From NCBI RefSeq assembly GCF_021531055.1, contig NZ_JADYTL010000002.1, forward strand, positions 272,483-336,482: a DNA stretch of 64,000 bases, written 5' to 3'. The stretch is from Collinsella tanakaei (GTDB lineage: Bacteria; Actinomycetota; Coriobacteriia; Coriobacteriales; Coriobacteriaceae). The notes under the pieces were generated by a model, which ran no database searches, was not told where the DNA came from, and was given only the letters and a program-made list of their open reading frames with translations. Positions 44,531 to 54,017 of the stretch are shown one piece after another. A program made the translations under genes and the position numbers. Numbering within the stretch: position 1 is the stretch's first letter; every line of letters begins with the position of its first letter.

Positions 44531-44902
44531 TTAGGCCTCCTTTCCGGGGGCAACGACGATGGTGATGTGGCTCGTGCGCTTGAGGATGCGCGAAGCGGAG
44601 CCCTTGGCGCGGGGACGGATACGCTTGAGCGTGGGGCCCTCGTCGACGTAGGCATACTTCACGACCAGGTTGGCGGCGCGCATACCATTGTTGTTCTCGG
44701 CGTTGGCCACGGCGGACTTCAGGACCTTCTCCACGTCCACGGCGATCGCGCGCTCGCAGAAGTGAAGGATGTCGAAGGCCTGGGCCACGGACTTGTTGCG
44801 GATCAGATCGACCACGAGGCGAGCCTTGCTGGGGGACACGCGAACATACTTGGCCGTCGCGCGGACCTCACGGGTCTCGGTGTCGGTAGACTTAGTTGCC
44901 AT
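44531..44902 (-). CDS. rplV: 50S ribosomal protein L22
   Basis: 123 residues: [20 protein letters not shown], the tunnel-lining hairpin near [20 protein letters not shown] and THITIVV. The hairpin lacks obvious macrolide-resistance insertions. Between rpsS and rpsC. Confidence 0.97.
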   Translation of the reverse strand: MATKSTDTETREVRATAKYVRVSPSKARLVVDLIRNKSVAQAFDILHFCERAIAVDVEKVLKSAVANAENNNGMRAANLVVKYAYVDEGPTLKRIRPRAKGSASRILKRTSHITIVVAPGKEA

Positions 44903-44917
44903 TTACTGTGAACCCCC

Positions 44918-45178
44918 CTATTTGGCCTTGTGACCACGGAACGTACGGGTCGGCGCGAACTCGCCGAGCTTGTGACCGACCATGGACTCGGTGACATACA
45001 CGGGAACGTGCTTGCGGCCGTCGTGGACGGCGATGGTGTGACCGACCATCTCGGGGAAGATGGTGGACGCGCGGGACCAGGTCTTCACGACGTCCTTCTT
45101 GCCGGCCTCGTTCATCGCGACGATACGCGAGAGAAGGCGAGCTTCCACGAACGGGCCCTTTTTGAGACTTCTGCTCAT
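44918..45178 (-). CDS. rpsS: 30S ribosomal protein S19
   Basis: 86 residues: [41 protein letters not shown] and [19 protein letters not shown]. Head protein that contacts S13. 29 bp after rplB. Confidence 0.97.
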   Translation of the reverse strand: MSRSLKKGPFVEARLLSRIVAMNEAGKKDVVKTWSRASTIFPEMVGHTIAVHDGRKHVPVYVTESMVGHKLGEFAPTRTFRGHKAK

Positions 45179-45207
45179 AAGTGCTAACTCCTAAAACTCG
45201 GTATCGA

Positions 45208-46038
45208 CTACTTGCGACGACGACGGATGATGAGGGCGTTGGAGACCTTCTTCTTGTTGCGGGTGCGATAGCCCTTGGTCGGCTTGCCCCACGGCGTGAC
45301 GGAAGGACGTCCAGAGGTGTGGTTCTTGCCCTCGCCACCGCCGTGCGGGTGGTCGACCGGGTTCATGACCGTACCGCGGACGGTAGGACGGACGTTCATC
45401 TTGCGCTTGCGGCCGGCCTTGCCGATGACGATGTTGGAGTGATCGGCGTTGCCGACCTCACCGATGGTCGCGCGGCAGGTGAGCAGGATGCGGCGCATCT
45501 CGGAGGACGGCATGCGCACGATGGCGTACTTGCCCTCCTTGCCCATGAGCTGGCAGGCGGTGCCGGCGGAACGGGCGATCGCGGCGCCCTTGCCGGGCAT
45601 GAACTCGATCGCGTGGATGAGCGTACCGACGGGGATCTCGGACAGCGGCATGGCGTTGCCCGGCTTGATGTCGGCGCCGGCGCCGGACAGGATCTGGTCG
45701 CCGACCTTCAGGCCCTTCGGGGCGAGGATGTAGCGCTTCTCGCCGTCCACGTAGTGGAGCAGGGCGATGCGGGCGGAGCGGTTCGGATCGTACTCGATGG
45801 TAGCGACCTTGGCTGGCACGCCGTCCTTGTTGCGCTTGAAGTCGATGATGCGGTAACGACGCTTGACGCCGCCACCCTGATGACGGGTCGTGATACGACC
45901 CTGGTTGTTACGACCGGCCTTCTTGGGCAGGGGCGCGAGAAGCGACTTCTCGGGCTTGGTCGTCGTGATCTCGGCGAAGTCCGAGATCGTCTGCCAACGC
46001 CTGCCGGCGCTGGTCGGTTTGAGGTGCTTTACAGCCAT
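45208..46038 (-). CDS. rplB: 50S ribosomal protein L2
   Basis: 276 residues: [31 protein letters not shown], and the C-terminal [16 protein letters not shown] with the functionally essential His. Required for subunit joining and peptidyl transferase. A 149-bp gap with a hairpin separates it from rplW upstream, an unusually long spacer within this operon. Confidence 0.97.
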   Translation of the reverse strand: MAVKHLKPTSAGRRWQTISDFAEITTTKPEKSLLAPLPKKAGRNNQGRITTRHQGGGVKRRYRIIDFKRNKDGVPAKVATIEYDPNRSARIALLHYVDGEKRYILAPKGLKVGDQILSGAGADIKPGNAMPLSEIPVGTLIHAIEFMPGKGAAIARSAGTACQLMGKEGKYAIVRMPSSEMRRILLTCRATIGEVGNADHSNIVIGKAGRKRKMNVRPTVRGTVMNPVDHPHGGGEGKNHTSGRPSVTPWGKPTKGYRTRNKKKVSNALIIRRRRK

Positions 46039-46113
46039 TACCTATCCCTTTCGAATCTATCCGCTCGCCACCGCAAGCAGGGATGCGGGTGCGGTGACAC
46101 CGGATGTACCACG

Positions 46114-46146
46114 GTACCGGGCGGCTCCATCTTGTGGGCCCGGTAC
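46114..46146 (-). other. Hairpin in the rplW-rplB spacer
   Basis: GTACCGGGC (46114-46122) and GCCCGGTAC (46138-46146) are exact 9-bp arms with a 15-nt loop and no T-tract. It may be an internal processing or attenuation site within the 149-bp spacer. Confidence 0.5.
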
Positions 46147-46187
46147 GCCTTGCCCCGTCTGTCGACGGGAAGCGTTCGGGTCGAGCC

Positions 46188-46475
46188 TTAGGCCTGAGCG
46201 CCGAAGATCTCGATGGAATCGCCCTCGGCCACCGTGATGATGGCCTTCTTCCAGGAGCGGGTCTTGCCGGCGACGTAGCGGACGCGCTTGGTCTTGGGCT
46301 TGACGCTCATGGTGTTGACGCGGACGACCTTCACGCCGAAGATCTCCTCGACAGCATCCTTGATCTGGTGCTTGTTGGCGTTCTTGTGAACCTCGAACGT
46401 GTACTTGTTCTCCTCCATGGCGGAGTAGGAACGCTCGGACACGATCGGGCGGATGATGATCTCGTGAGCGGTCAT
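46188..46475 (-). CDS. rplW: 50S ribosomal protein L23
   Basis: 95 residues: IIRPIVSERSYSAMEENKYTF, KHQIKDAVEEIFGVKVVRVN and GKTRSWKKAIITVAEGDSIEIF. Docking site for trigger factor and SRP at the tunnel exit. Directly abuts rplD (stop 46476). Confidence 0.97.
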   Translation of the reverse strand: MTAHEIIIRPIVSERSYSAMEENKYTFEVHKNANKHQIKDAVEEIFGVKVVRVNTMSVKPKTKRVRYVAGKTRSWKKAIITVAEGDSIEIFGAQA

Positions 46476-47102
46476 TTATGCGAGCACCTCCCCGAAGTGA
46501 GTCGCGACGTCAGCGGTCATCAGCAGCGCGCCGTTGTTGATGAGGTCGTAGGTGTTGGCCTCGGACGGCGTGATGATGAACGTCTTGGGGATGTTGCGGA
46601 ACGACAGGTAGGCGTTGATGTCGTCCTCGCGCACGATGATCGTGAGGCGCTTGCCCTCGAGGCCCAGGGCCTTGAGCAGGGCGACGGCGGCCTTGGTGGA
46701 CGGCTTCTCGAAACCGTAGTCGTCGACGAGGACGAGCTCGTTGTCGCGCACCTTCGCGGAGAGCGCGGAGCGCATGGCGAGCTTGACCTCCTTGTTGTTC
46801 ATACGCTTGGTGTAGGTGCGGGGCTTGGGCCCGAAGATGACACCACCGTGACGCCACTGGCCGGCGCGGGTCGAACCCTGGCGGGCGCGACCGGTGCCCT
46901 TCTGGCGATAGGGCTTCTTGCCGCCACCGGAGACCTCGGAACGGCCCTTGGTGGACTGGGTGCCCTGACGCCAAGAGGCCATCTGGCACTTGACGATGTG
47001 GTGCATGACGTGCATGTTCGGCTCGATGCCGTACACCGCAGACGCGAGCTCGACCTCGGCCGTAGCCTGGCCCTCGCTGTTCTTTACTTCAAACTTAGAC
47101 AT
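46476..47102 (-). CDS. rplD: 50S ribosomal protein L4
   Basis: 208 residues: the extended loop with WRQGTQSTKGRSEVSGGGKK, then GTGRARQGSTRAGQWRHGG and the globular C-terminal domain. In other bacteria L4 represses its own S10 operon by binding the leader; here any such leader would precede rplC. ATG at 47102 follows AAGGAG. Confidence 0.97.
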   Translation of the reverse strand: MSKFEVKNSEGQATAEVELASAVYGIEPNMHVMHHIVKCQMASWRQGTQSTKGRSEVSGGGKKPYRQKGTGRARQGSTRAGQWRHGGVIFGPKPRTYTKRMNNKEVKLAMRSALSAKVRDNELVLVDDYGFEKPSTKAAVALLKALGLEGKRLTIIVREDDINAYLSFRNIPKTFIITPSEANTYDLINNGALLMTADVATHFGEVLA

Positions 47103-47150
47103 GCTGTTCTCCTTGGTATGACGTTAGGACCAACTGGTACTAAGGGGCCC

Positions 47151-47771
47151 TTAGGCCATACGGATGGCGACCAGAGCGTTCTTGCCACCAGGGACGGCAC
47201 CCTTGATGAGCATGAGGTTCTGCTCGGCATCGATGCGGACAACGGTGAGGTTCTTCACGGTCACGCGCTCATCGCCCATGTGACCGGCCATCTTGACGCC
47301 CTTGAGGACGCGGGCGGGGTAGGCGCACTGGCCGATGGAGCCCGGATGACGCTTGAAGTGGGAACCGTGAGTCATGGGACCGCGGCGCTGACCCCAGCGC
47401 TTGATGCGACCCTGGAAGCCCTTACCCTTGGAGGTGCCGATGACGTCGACCTTGGTGACGTCGGCGAAGTCGGCGACAGTGACAGTCTCGCCGACCTTGT
47501 GATCCTCGCCGTTCTCGACGCGGACCTCACGGAGGTAACGGACGGGCTCGACGCCGGCCTTGGCGAAGTGACCAGCCATGGGCTTGTTCACGTTCTTGGC
47601 CTTGATGTCGCCGAAGCCGATCTGGACGGCATCGTAGCCGTCGGTGGCCTTGGTTTTAACCTGCGAGACCGCGCAGGGGCCAGCCTGGATGACCGTGACG
47701 GGGACGACGTTGTCGTTCTCGTCCCACACCTGGGTCATACCGATCTTGCGGCCGAGAATCATGCTGATCAT
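47151..47771 (-). CDS. rplC: 50S ribosomal protein L3
   Basis: 206 residues: MILGRKIGMTQVWDENDNVV and GKGFQGRIKRWGQRRGPMTHGS with the conserved methyl-acceptor Gln region. First gene of the ribosomal operon here because rpsJ is detached; it is preceded by a -10-like TATACT and a leader hairpin. The first ATG (47771, AGGA upstream) is preferred over the ATG three codons later. Confidence 0.97.
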   Translation of the reverse strand: MISMILGRKIGMTQVWDENDNVVPVTVIQAGPCAVSQVKTKATDGYDAVQIGFGDIKAKNVNKPMAGHFAKAGVEPVRYLREVRVENGEDHKVGETVTVADFADVTKVDVIGTSKGKGFQGRIKRWGQRRGPMTHGSHFKRHPGSIGQCAYPARVLKGVKMAGHMGDERVTVKNLTVVRIDAEQNLMLIKGAVPGGKNALVAIRMA

Positions 47772-47806
47772 TCAATGATCCTAACTCTCGGTGGTCTTGG
47801 GACACT

Positions 47807-47827
47807 GCGTCCGCCCCTTGCGGACGC
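47807..47827 (-). promoter_or_regulatory. Leader hairpin upstream of rplC
   Basis: GCGTCCGC and GCGGACGC (8-bp arms, 5-nt loop) lie 36 bp upstream of the rplC start, within the probable leader; a candidate L4 autoregulatory element. Confidence 0.45.
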
Positions 47828-47958
47828 CCCTAGAGGACCACTACTGACGTGCGTGCCCGAAGCTTTGCATCCCGTCCGGCCGGTCGCGTGCGCGGCAACC
47901 CGTTCGCGCGCATACGCTGAGCAGGCAGAATCCTCCCCTATCGAGGCACAGCTTGTTC

Positions 47959-47964
47959 AGTATA
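47959..47964 (-). promoter_or_regulatory. Candidate -10 (TATACT) of the rplC operon
   Basis: TATACT on the minus strand about 190 bp before rplC; no good -35. Predicts a leader of about 180 nt. Confidence 0.4.
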
Positions 47965-48024
47965 CACGCGCACGGGCGTCTCCATGTTTTCTTAACAATG
48001 TTTTCGCAGGTCATCGCGGACTCA

Positions 48025-48132
48025 CCGCTGCGCCCGGTGCAAAATCACCCCAGCGACTTTTTTACATTGGATGGGGCCGGCCCCATCCAATGTAAAAAAG
48101 TCGCTGGGGTGATTTTGCACCGGGCGCAGCGG
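48025..48132. repeat. 108-bp perfect palindrome with no spacer
   Basis: 48025-48078 is the exact reverse complement of 48079-48132 (54-bp arms, centre GGGGCC/GGCCCC). It ends 3 bp from the stop codon of the mutase-like gene (48136). It shares CAGCGACTTTTTTACATTGG-like core sequence with the palindrome at 34841. Perfect spacerless palindromes this long are usually unstable in bacteria. Confidence 0.95.
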
Positions 48133-48135
48133 CCG

Positions 48136-48744
48136 TCATACCTGGTTGACGATGGCGGTGTTGGCGAACGTGCGGGCCTCGGGATCGAACTCGAATACGA
48201 GGATGCAGCAGTTGCCGAGCGGCACATCCTGATCGCAGCGCGCCGCATGCTCCCATGCACGCTTGAACTGCAGTGTGGCCGACCCATGGCTCACCGCGAG
48301 CACCTGCGCGGTTTCACCCGCCTGCGCCATGCTATCCGTCAGCGCACCGACGATGCGCGCCCTGAGCGCACGGCTCCCCTCGCCCCCGTAGGGCACGAGC
48401 GCCTCGCCCGGATCCCACAGCTCGCAGGGAACCTCGCGTGCCGGCCCGGCCTCGAAGGGCCCGTAGCTACGCTCCTGCAGATCCTCGACAAGCTCAACCT
48501 CAGGCACTTGGGACACGCCGGCCGCCAGCAGGTCGCCACGCACGAGCTCGGCGGTGCTACGCGCACGGCCCAGCGGCGAGGAGCAGATCCGATCGAAGCG
48601 GACACCCTGCGCGACCAGCCACGCCGCCGCGCCGTGCGCCTGCTCGACACCCAACTCGGTCAACGGCGCATCACAGCGACCCTGCACACGCCCCTGCAAG
48701 TTGAACTCCGTCTGCCCATGCCTCAACAGATACAGCCTCGACAC
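48136..48744 (-). CDS. Histidine phosphatase (phosphoglycerate mutase-like)
   Basis: 202 residues from the GTG at 48744, chosen because GGGGGAG lies just upstream; an in-frame ATG at 48765 has no ribosome site. Catalytic motif LYLLRHGQTEFN, then CSSPLGRARSTAE, LQERSYGPFEAG and the second His in AVSHGSATL. Broad small-phosphate hydrolases of this family include alpha-ribazole phosphatase and phosphoglycerate mutase-like enzymes; the substrate is not predictable. It lies between rpsJ and rplC, interrupting the usual S10 operon, on the same strand. Confidence 0.9.
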   Translation of the reverse strand: MSRLYLLRHGQTEFNLQGRVQGRCDAPLTELGVEQAHGAAAWLVAQGVRFDRICSSPLGRARSTAELVRGDLLAAGVSQVPEVELVEDLQERSYGPFEAGPAREVPCELWDPGEALVPYGGEGSRALRARIVGALTDSMAQAGETAQVLAVSHGSATLQFKRAWEHAARCDQDVPLGNCCILVFEFDPEARTFANTAIVNQV

Positions 48745-48793
48745 GTCTCTCCCCCACCTCATCATCGGTCACCGTACTGCCATCCATGTTATG

Positions 48794-48845
48794 CCCATGG
48801 GTTTGTTTCAGAAACAACCCTCTATCTAGAACAAACCCATGGGCA
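48794..48845. repeat. Hairpin with 15-bp arms upstream of the mutase-like gene
   Basis: GCCCATGGGTTTGTT (48794-48808) and AACAAACCCATGGGC (48831-48845) are perfect arms; the loop contains a second AGAAACAA/TTGTTTC-like pairing. Confidence 0.7.
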
Positions 48846-48945
48846 GAAAACCGGACGACCCAATCAAGGTACCCCGATCCGCGAACGCGGCCGAAGATCT
48901 CCAACCCAACCATCCGCCCGGCGACCCCTAAGGGCCGTAAACGCA

Positions 48946-49029
48946 GGAAGCCCCCGGAGGGCTTTCCTTGACGGTCGTTTGAGCGCCAACGGCGCGATCG
49001 ACCGGCAAGGGAACACTCCGGGGGCTTCC
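48946..49029 (-). terminator. Terminator-like inverted repeats after rpsJ
   Basis: GGAAGCCC...GGGCTTTCC (48946-48967) is a compact hairpin, and GGAAGCCCCCGGAG also pairs with CTCCGGGGGCTTCC at 49016-49029. Alternative folds may end the rpsL-rpsJ transcript. Confidence 0.5.
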
Positions 49030-49054
49030 AGACGAAGCGTTAGGACCTTATCGC

Positions 49055-49363
49055 CTACAGCTTGATCTCGATGTCGACGCCAGCGGGCAGATCGAGGCGC
49101 ATGAGCGAGTCGACGGTGCCGCTGGTGGGGTCGAGGATGTCGATGAGGCGCTTGTGGGTGCGCATCTCGAACTGCTCGCGGGAGTCCTTGTCCTTGTGCG
49201 GCGAGCGAATGACCGTGTAGAGGTTGCGCTCGGTGGGCAGGGGGATGGGGCCGGACACGCGGGCACCGGTCTTCTGAGCGGTGTCGACGATGAGCTTCGC
49301 GGACTGGTCAACGACCTCGTGGTCGTAGCCCTTGAGGCGAATCCTGATCTTCTGGCTAGACAA
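49055..49363 (-). CDS. rpsJ: 30S ribosomal protein S10
   Basis: 102 residues, the usual length, using a TTG start at 49363 five bases after GGAGG; an earlier TTG would put that ribosome site inside the gene. Sequence [30 protein letters not shown] and [13 protein letters not shown] are diagnostic. S10 also serves transcription antitermination as NusE. In this genome it ends the str-type operon after fusA instead of starting the S10 operon, and tuf is missing between them. Confidence 0.95.
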   Translation of the reverse strand: MSSQKIRIRLKGYDHEVVDQSAKLIVDTAQKTGARVSGPIPLPTERNLYTVIRSPHKDKDSREQFEMRTHKRLIDILDPTSGTVDSLMRLDLPAGVDIEIKL

Positions 49364-49424
49364 CGTTACCTCCAAATGGAATGCGAGGACGCCCTCGCGA
49401 TGAAACTAGTACGTGCGAGGGGCC

Positions 49425-51533
49425 TTAGGCGTTGCCGCCGGCCTTGGAAACGACCTCGTCCACGATGGACTTGGGCGCGGGCTCGTAGGAGTCGAACTGC
49501 ATGGTGTAGGACGCGCGGCCCTGGGTCTGCGAACGCAGGTCCGTAGCGTAACCGAACATCTCGCCCAGCGGCACCTTGGCGCGGATGAGCTTGGTGTTCT
49601 TGCGGTCCTCCATGCCCTCGATCTTACCGCGACGGCCGGACAGGTTGCCCATGACGTCGCCCATGTACTGCTCGGGGGTCTCGACCTCGACGGACATGAT
49701 CGGCTCGAGCAGCTGCGGGTCGGACTTCTTGAGGGCGTCCTTGATCGCCATGGAGCCGGCGATCTTGAAGGCGGCCTCGGAGGAGTCGACCTCGTGGTAG
49801 GAACCGTCGAAGAGGGTCACCTTGACATCGAGCACGGGGAAGCCGGCGATGGTACCCGTCTGCAGGGCCTCCTGGATGCCCTTGTCGATCGAGGGGATGT
49901 ACTCCTTGGGCACGACGCCGCCGACGATGGCGTTGACGAACTCGTAGCCGAAGCCCTCCTCCATCTTCTCGAGCTTGATGACGGCGTGACCGTACTGGCC
50001 GCGGCCACCGGACTGACGGACGAACTTGCCCTCAGCGCGCTCGACGTCGTGGCCGGCGGTCTCGCGGTAGGCGACCTGGGGCTTACCGACGTTGGCCTCG
50101 ACCTTGAACTCGCGCAGCAGGCGGTCGACGATGATCTCGAGGTGCAGCTCGCCCATGCCGGCGATGATGGTCTGGCCGGTCTCGTGGTTGGTGGACACCT
50201 GGAAGGTCGGGTCCTCCTCGGCGAGCTTGGTGAGCGCGAGGCTCATCTTGTCCTGCTCGGCCTTGGTCTTGGGCTCGATGGCGATGTCGATGACGGGCTT
50301 GGCGAACTCCATGGACTCGAGCACGATCTCGTGGCCCTCGGCGCACAGGGTGTCACCGGTGGTGGTGTTCTTGAAGCCCACCGCGGCGACGATGTCGCCG
50401 GCGGCGCAGGCGTCGCGGTCGATACGCTCGTTGGCGTTCATCTCGAGGATGCGGCCCAGACGCTCACGCTGGCCGTTGGTGGCGTTCACGACGTAGGAGC
50501 CGGACTCGGCCTGGCCGGAGTACACGCGGAAGTAGGTGAGCTTACCGACGTAGGGGTCGGTCATGATCTTGAACGCGAGCGCGGAGAACGGCGCGTCGAA
50601 GTCCACCGGACGGGAGTCCTCCTCGCCGGTGTCGGGGTTGGTGCCCGTGATGGCGGGGATGTCGAGCGGGCTCGGCAGGTAGTCGACGACGGCGTCGAGC
50701 AGCTCCTGGACACCCTTGTTCTTGTAGGCGGAGCCCACGAGGACCGGGTTCAGGTCGTTGGCCAGCACGCCCTTGCGGATGGCGGCCTTGAGCATGTCGA
50801 CGGGGATCTCCTCGTCCTCGAGGACCATCATCATGAGATCGTCGTCGTAGTTGGCGGCGGCGTCGAGCAGCTCGGCGCGCTTCTCCTCGGCGATCTCCAC
50901 GAACTCGGCCGGGATCTCGTCCATCGGCTCGGGGTAGGTCATGCCCTTGTCGTCGGCCTTGAAGTCCCACGCGGTCATGGTGACGAGGTCGATGATACCC
51001 CAGAACTGATCCTCAGCGCCCATGGGAACCTGGATGGCCACGGCGTTGGCGTCGAGGCGATCCTTCATGGTCTGGATGGCGTTGAAGAAGTCCGCGCCGA
51101 TGCGGTCGTACTTGTTGATGAACGCGATGCGGGGGACGTTGTAGTTGTGGGCCTGACGCCACACGGTCTCGGACTGCGGCTGAACGCCGGCGACGGCGTC
51201 GAACACCGCGACGGCACCGTCGAGGACGCGCAGGGAGCGCTCGACCTCGGAGGTGAAGTCCACGTGGCCCGGGGTGTCGATGATCTGGATGCGGTAGGTC
51301 TTGTCGTCCTTCTTCCAGAAGCAGGTGGTGGCAGCGGACGTGATGGTCACGCCGCGCTCCTGCTCCTGAACCATCCAGTCCATGGTCGCAGCGCCCTCGT
51401 GCACCTCGCCGATCTTGTGGGTCTTGCCGGTGTAGTACAGGATGCGCTCGGTCGTGGTGGTCTTACCGGCATCGATGTGGGCCATGATGCCGATGTTACG
51501 GGTCTCGGACAGCTTGTACTTAGGCTTAGCCAT
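49425..51533 (-). CDS. fusA: Elongation factor G
   Basis: 702 residues. G1 [16 protein letters not shown]2/switch I region with [21 protein letters not shown]3 [16 protein letters not shown]4 NKYD. Domain IV tip region is [10 protein letters not shown]. GTPase that drives translocation. ATG at 51533 follows AGGAAGGA; 23 bp after rpsG. Confidence 0.97.
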   Translation of the reverse strand: MAKPKYKLSETRNIGIMAHIDAGKTTTTERILYYTGKTHKIGEVHEGAATMDWMVQEQERGVTITSAATTCFWKKDDKTYRIQIIDTPGHVDFTSEVERSLRVLDGAVAVFDAVAGVQPQSETVWRQAHNYNVPRIAFINKYDRIGADFFNAIQTMKDRLDANAVAIQVPMGAEDQFWGIIDLVTMTAWDFKADDKGMTYPEPMDEIPAEFVEIAEEKRAELLDAAANYDDDLMMMVLEDEEIPVDMLKAAIRKGVLANDLNPVLVGSAYKNKGVQELLDAVVDYLPSPLDIPAITGTNPDTGEEDSRPVDFDAPFSALAFKIMTDPYVGKLTYFRVYSGQAESGSYVVNATNGQRERLGRILEMNANERIDRDACAAGDIVAAVGFKNTTTGDTLCAEGHEIVLESMEFAKPVIDIAIEPKTKAEQDKMSLALTKLAEEDPTFQVSTNHETGQTIIAGMGELHLEIIVDRLLREFKVEANVGKPQVAYRETAGHDVERAEGKFVRQSGGRGQYGHAVIKLEKMEEGFGYEFVNAIVGGVVPKEYIPSIDKGIQEALQTGTIAGFPVLDVKVTLFDGSYHEVDSSEAAFKIAGSMAIKDALKKSDPQLLEPIMSVEVETPEQYMGDVMGNLSGRRGKIEGMEDRKNTKLIRAKVPLGEMFGYATDLRSQTQGRASYTMQFDSYEPAPKSIVDEVVSKAGGNA

Positions 51534-51556
51534 GAAAATCTATCCTTCCTGGAAGA

Positions 51557-52030
51557 TTACCAGCGGTAGTGCGAGAACGCGCGGTTCGCCTCGGCCATCT
51601 TGAAGACGTCCTCGCGACGCTTGACGGAGGCGCCCACGCCGTTGGAGGCGTCGATGATCTCGTTGGCGAGACGCTCGGCCATGGTCTTCTCCTTGCGGGC
51701 ACGCGCGAAGTTGACCATCCAGCGGATGGCGAGCTGGGTGGCACGACGGGAGTTGACCTCCATGGGCACCTGGTAGGTGGCGCCACCGACGCGCTTGGGC
51801 TTGACCTCGAGGGTCGGGCGGACGTTGTCCATGGCCTTCTTGAAGACGGCCAGGGCGTCCTGCTCGGTCTTGGTGGCGACCATGTCGAACGCGCCGTAGA
51901 CGATGCGCTCGGCGGTGGCCTTCTTGCCATCGAGCAGGATCTTGTTGATGAGCTGGGTCACCAGGCGGTTGTTGTACACGGAATCCGGCTGGATCTCGCG
52001 ATGAAGATTCTTAGTCTTGCGACGAGGCAT
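51557..52030 (-). CDS. rpsG: 30S ribosomal protein S7
   Basis: 157 residues: [58 protein letters not shown] and FSHYRW at the end. Nucleates the 30S head. Between rpsL and fusA. Confidence 0.97.
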   Translation of the reverse strand: MPRRKTKNLHREIQPDSVYNNRLVTQLINKILLDGKKATAERIVYGAFDMVATKTEQDALAVFKKAMDNVRPTLEVKPKRVGGATYQVPMEVNSRRATQLAIRWMVNFARARKEKTMAERLANEIIDASNGVGASVKRREDVFKMAEANRAFSHYRW

Positions 52031-52118
52031 AGTGTGATTCTCCTCTGGTATCGGTTCGCATCGAAGCGGCGGTCACGCCGCGCGCCGATGCGCGGAACGG
52101 TTCTGTTGAGACCTGTTG

Positions 52119-52496
52119 CTACTTCTGCTTGGGACGCTTGGCGCCATAGCGCGAACGAGCCTTCATGCGGTTGTTCACGGGAGCGCAGTCATAAGCGCCG
52201 CGGATGATCTTGTAGCGGACACCAGGGAGGTCGCGCACGCGGCCGCCGCGGACGAGCACGATGGAGTGCTCCTGGAGGTTGTGGCCCTCACCGGGGATGT
52301 AAGCGGTGACCTCGATGCCGTTGACCAGGCGCACACGGGCGACCTTACGGAGAGCCGAGTTCGGCTTCTTGGGCGACGTGGTGAACACGCGGGTGCACAC
52401 GCCACGCTTCTGCGAGTTGTGCTGCAGGGCAGCGTTCTTGGACTTGGCCGGCTTGGACTTGCGGCCCTGACGAACCAGCTGGTTGATAGTAGGCAA
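52119..52496 (-). CDS. rpsL: 30S ribosomal protein S12 (Arg at position 88)
   Basis: 125 residues: [39 protein letters not shown] (Lys43 intact) and [20 protein letters not shown]. Position 88 is Arg (CGC, bases 52233-52235) where most bacteria have Lys; K88R is a classic streptomycin-resistance substitution. First gene of the rpsL-rpsG-fusA-rpsJ operon, with a strong promoter at 52591-52619. Confidence 0.97.
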   Translation of the reverse strand: MPTINQLVRQGRKSKPAKSKNAALQHNSQKRGVCTRVFTTSPKKPNSALRKVARVRLVNGIEVTAYIPGEGHNLQEHSIVLVRGGRVRDLPGVRYKIIRGAYDCAPVNNRMKARSRYGAKRPKQK

Positions 52497-52590
52497 AGCG
52501 TACTCCTTCTCGTGATGATTCCAGCTTTATACTTGGTGCAACGGCTTGAATCGAGGCGTCAGCATCCACCTTCGAAACACGCAGTTCGAT

Positions 52591-52619
52591 AGGGTACGCG
52601 CGCGGGGCTGCGGTGTCAA
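52591..52619 (-). promoter_or_regulatory. Sigma70-type promoter of the rpsL operon
   Basis: TTGACA (52614-52619) and TACCCT (52591-52596) on the minus strand with exactly 17 bp between; leader of about 90 nt. Confidence 0.8.
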
Positions 52620-52762
52620 CAGACCACGCGTCCGGGCGTATCCTTATTTTGGGGTGATTGCGCGAAATCTCCACATGCGTGATAGGCCAAGTGATAGGTC
52701 GACCCCTCTCCATCGCTCTGCCACAGTGCGATCGTCTGCGACGAGCATGCGGCCTCCGTGCA

Positions 52763-52768
52763 TATAAT
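52763..52768 (+). promoter_or_regulatory. TATAAT -10 of the NifX-like gene
   Basis: Perfect TATAAT 67 bp before the start at 52835; no recognisable -35. Confidence 0.5.
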
Positions 52769-52834
52769 GGTGCAATCCGTATCCATCCGGCACCGCGCCC
52801 GCATGCGCGCGGTCGCCGCACGAGGAGGTTTCGC

Positions 52835-53197
52835 ATGAGGGTCATCATCCCCGTTGAATCCGAGCAGGGCCTTGCCGCCCCGCGCTCCGGCCACTTCGGC
52901 CACGCCGCCTACTTCACCATCGCCACGATCGAGAACGGCGAGGTCACGTCCGTCGAGACCATCAAAAACGTCGACCACGACCAGTTCGGCTGCGGCGGCG
53001 TGATCGACTTCGCCCTCTCCCAGAACGTCGACGCCATCATCGCCACCGGCATGGGCATGCCCCCGTACAGCCGCTTCACCGCCGCCGGCGTCGCGGTGTA
53101 CGCCGAGCGCGAGACCCCGCTCGCCGGCGACGTGCTCGCCAAGTTCATCGCAGGCGAGGTCGCACCCATGGATCCCAACGCCGCCTGCCGGCACTAG
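52835..53197 (+). CDS. NifB/NifX-like dinitrogenase iron-molybdenum cofactor family protein
   Basis: 120 residues: MRVIIPVESEQGLAAPRSGH, FGHAAYFTIATIENGEV, the CGGVIDFALSQNVDAIIATG core and MGMPPYSRFTAAGVAVY. These stand-alone NifX-fold proteins occur in non-diazotrophic anaerobes and probably bind a metal or Fe-S precursor; GCGG and a C-terminal Cys-x-His (NAACRH) may take part. ATG at 52835 follows GAGGAGG. Divergent from rpsL. Confidence 0.9.
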   Translation: MRVIIPVESEQGLAAPRSGHFGHAAYFTIATIENGEVTSVETIKNVDHDQFGCGGVIDFALSQNVDAIIATGMGMPPYSRFTAAGVAVYAERETPLAGDVLAKFIAGEVAPMDPNAACRH

Positions 53198-53317
53198 GCG
53201 CAGCGACGACAACCGCACGCACCGACAAGGCGGCAACAGAAGCCGCACGATGGCGGTGCGTTAACGGCGACGCGATAGCATCGACGCCGCGGCAACGGCG
53301 ATAACGCCGCACCTTCC

Positions 53318-53355
53318 GGGGCGGTCGGGCATTCAAGCTCGACCGCCCCGTTTCC
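53318..53355 (+). terminator. Terminator after the NifX-like gene
   Basis: GGGGCGGTCG (53318-53327) pairs with CGACCGCCCC (53340-53349), followed by GTTTCCTT. Confidence 0.75.
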
Positions 53356-53419
53356 TTGGCTTTCGATGGAGTTGTACCGATCTCCTCGCACCCACAAGAA
53401 GGCCTCCGCCGGTGCTTCC

Positions 53420-53717
53420 GAGACTCTCTACTGACAGTCAAAACTCACTACCGACAGTTTGAACTCAGCACTGACAACTGGAACTCCGTACTGACAGCTT
53501 GAACTCACAACTGACATCTGGGAACTCCGTATTGACAGCTTGAACTCAGCGCTGACAGGTGGAACTCAGTACTGACACCTGAGACTCAGCACTGACAGTG
53601 AAAACTCAGTACTGACAGTGAAAACTCAGCGCTGACACAAGATGGCGAAAAACGACTCGTTGTGTCAGTGCTGAGTTCGAGCTGTCAGTACGGAGTTCCA
53701 CCTGTCAGCGCTGAGTC
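53420..53717. repeat. 20-bp inverted tandem array, locus 5
   Basis: About ten left units (CTGACAG...ACTC) precede a core GCTGACACAAGATGGCG...CGTTGTGTCAGTGC, with only about three inverted units on the right; the most lopsided array. One unit is 21 bp. The region 53718-54017 beyond it shows no gene or repeat. Confidence 0.88.
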
Positions 53718-54017
53718 TACGCCGCCTGCGCCATGGGCATTGAGAGCGCGGTCATCGACACCGACACCAACCGGCATAGTCGGTCCCCCTCACTCCTCTC
53801 TTTCGCTCGAATTCACCCATAGCCCGTTTAAGCCTCTTTCCAAACGCCGAGGTAGAACGATCGCATCACATACCCACCATACGACCGGCTCCACTGGATC
53901 ACGTCAAACGGCCCTGTTTACCGGCGCTGTTGTCCCGCTGTCGGGGATTTGTCGGACCGCGTCGGAAAACCTCAGATTCCCGCATCGCCATACACGCCGT
54001 CCCGCAACAATGACAGC

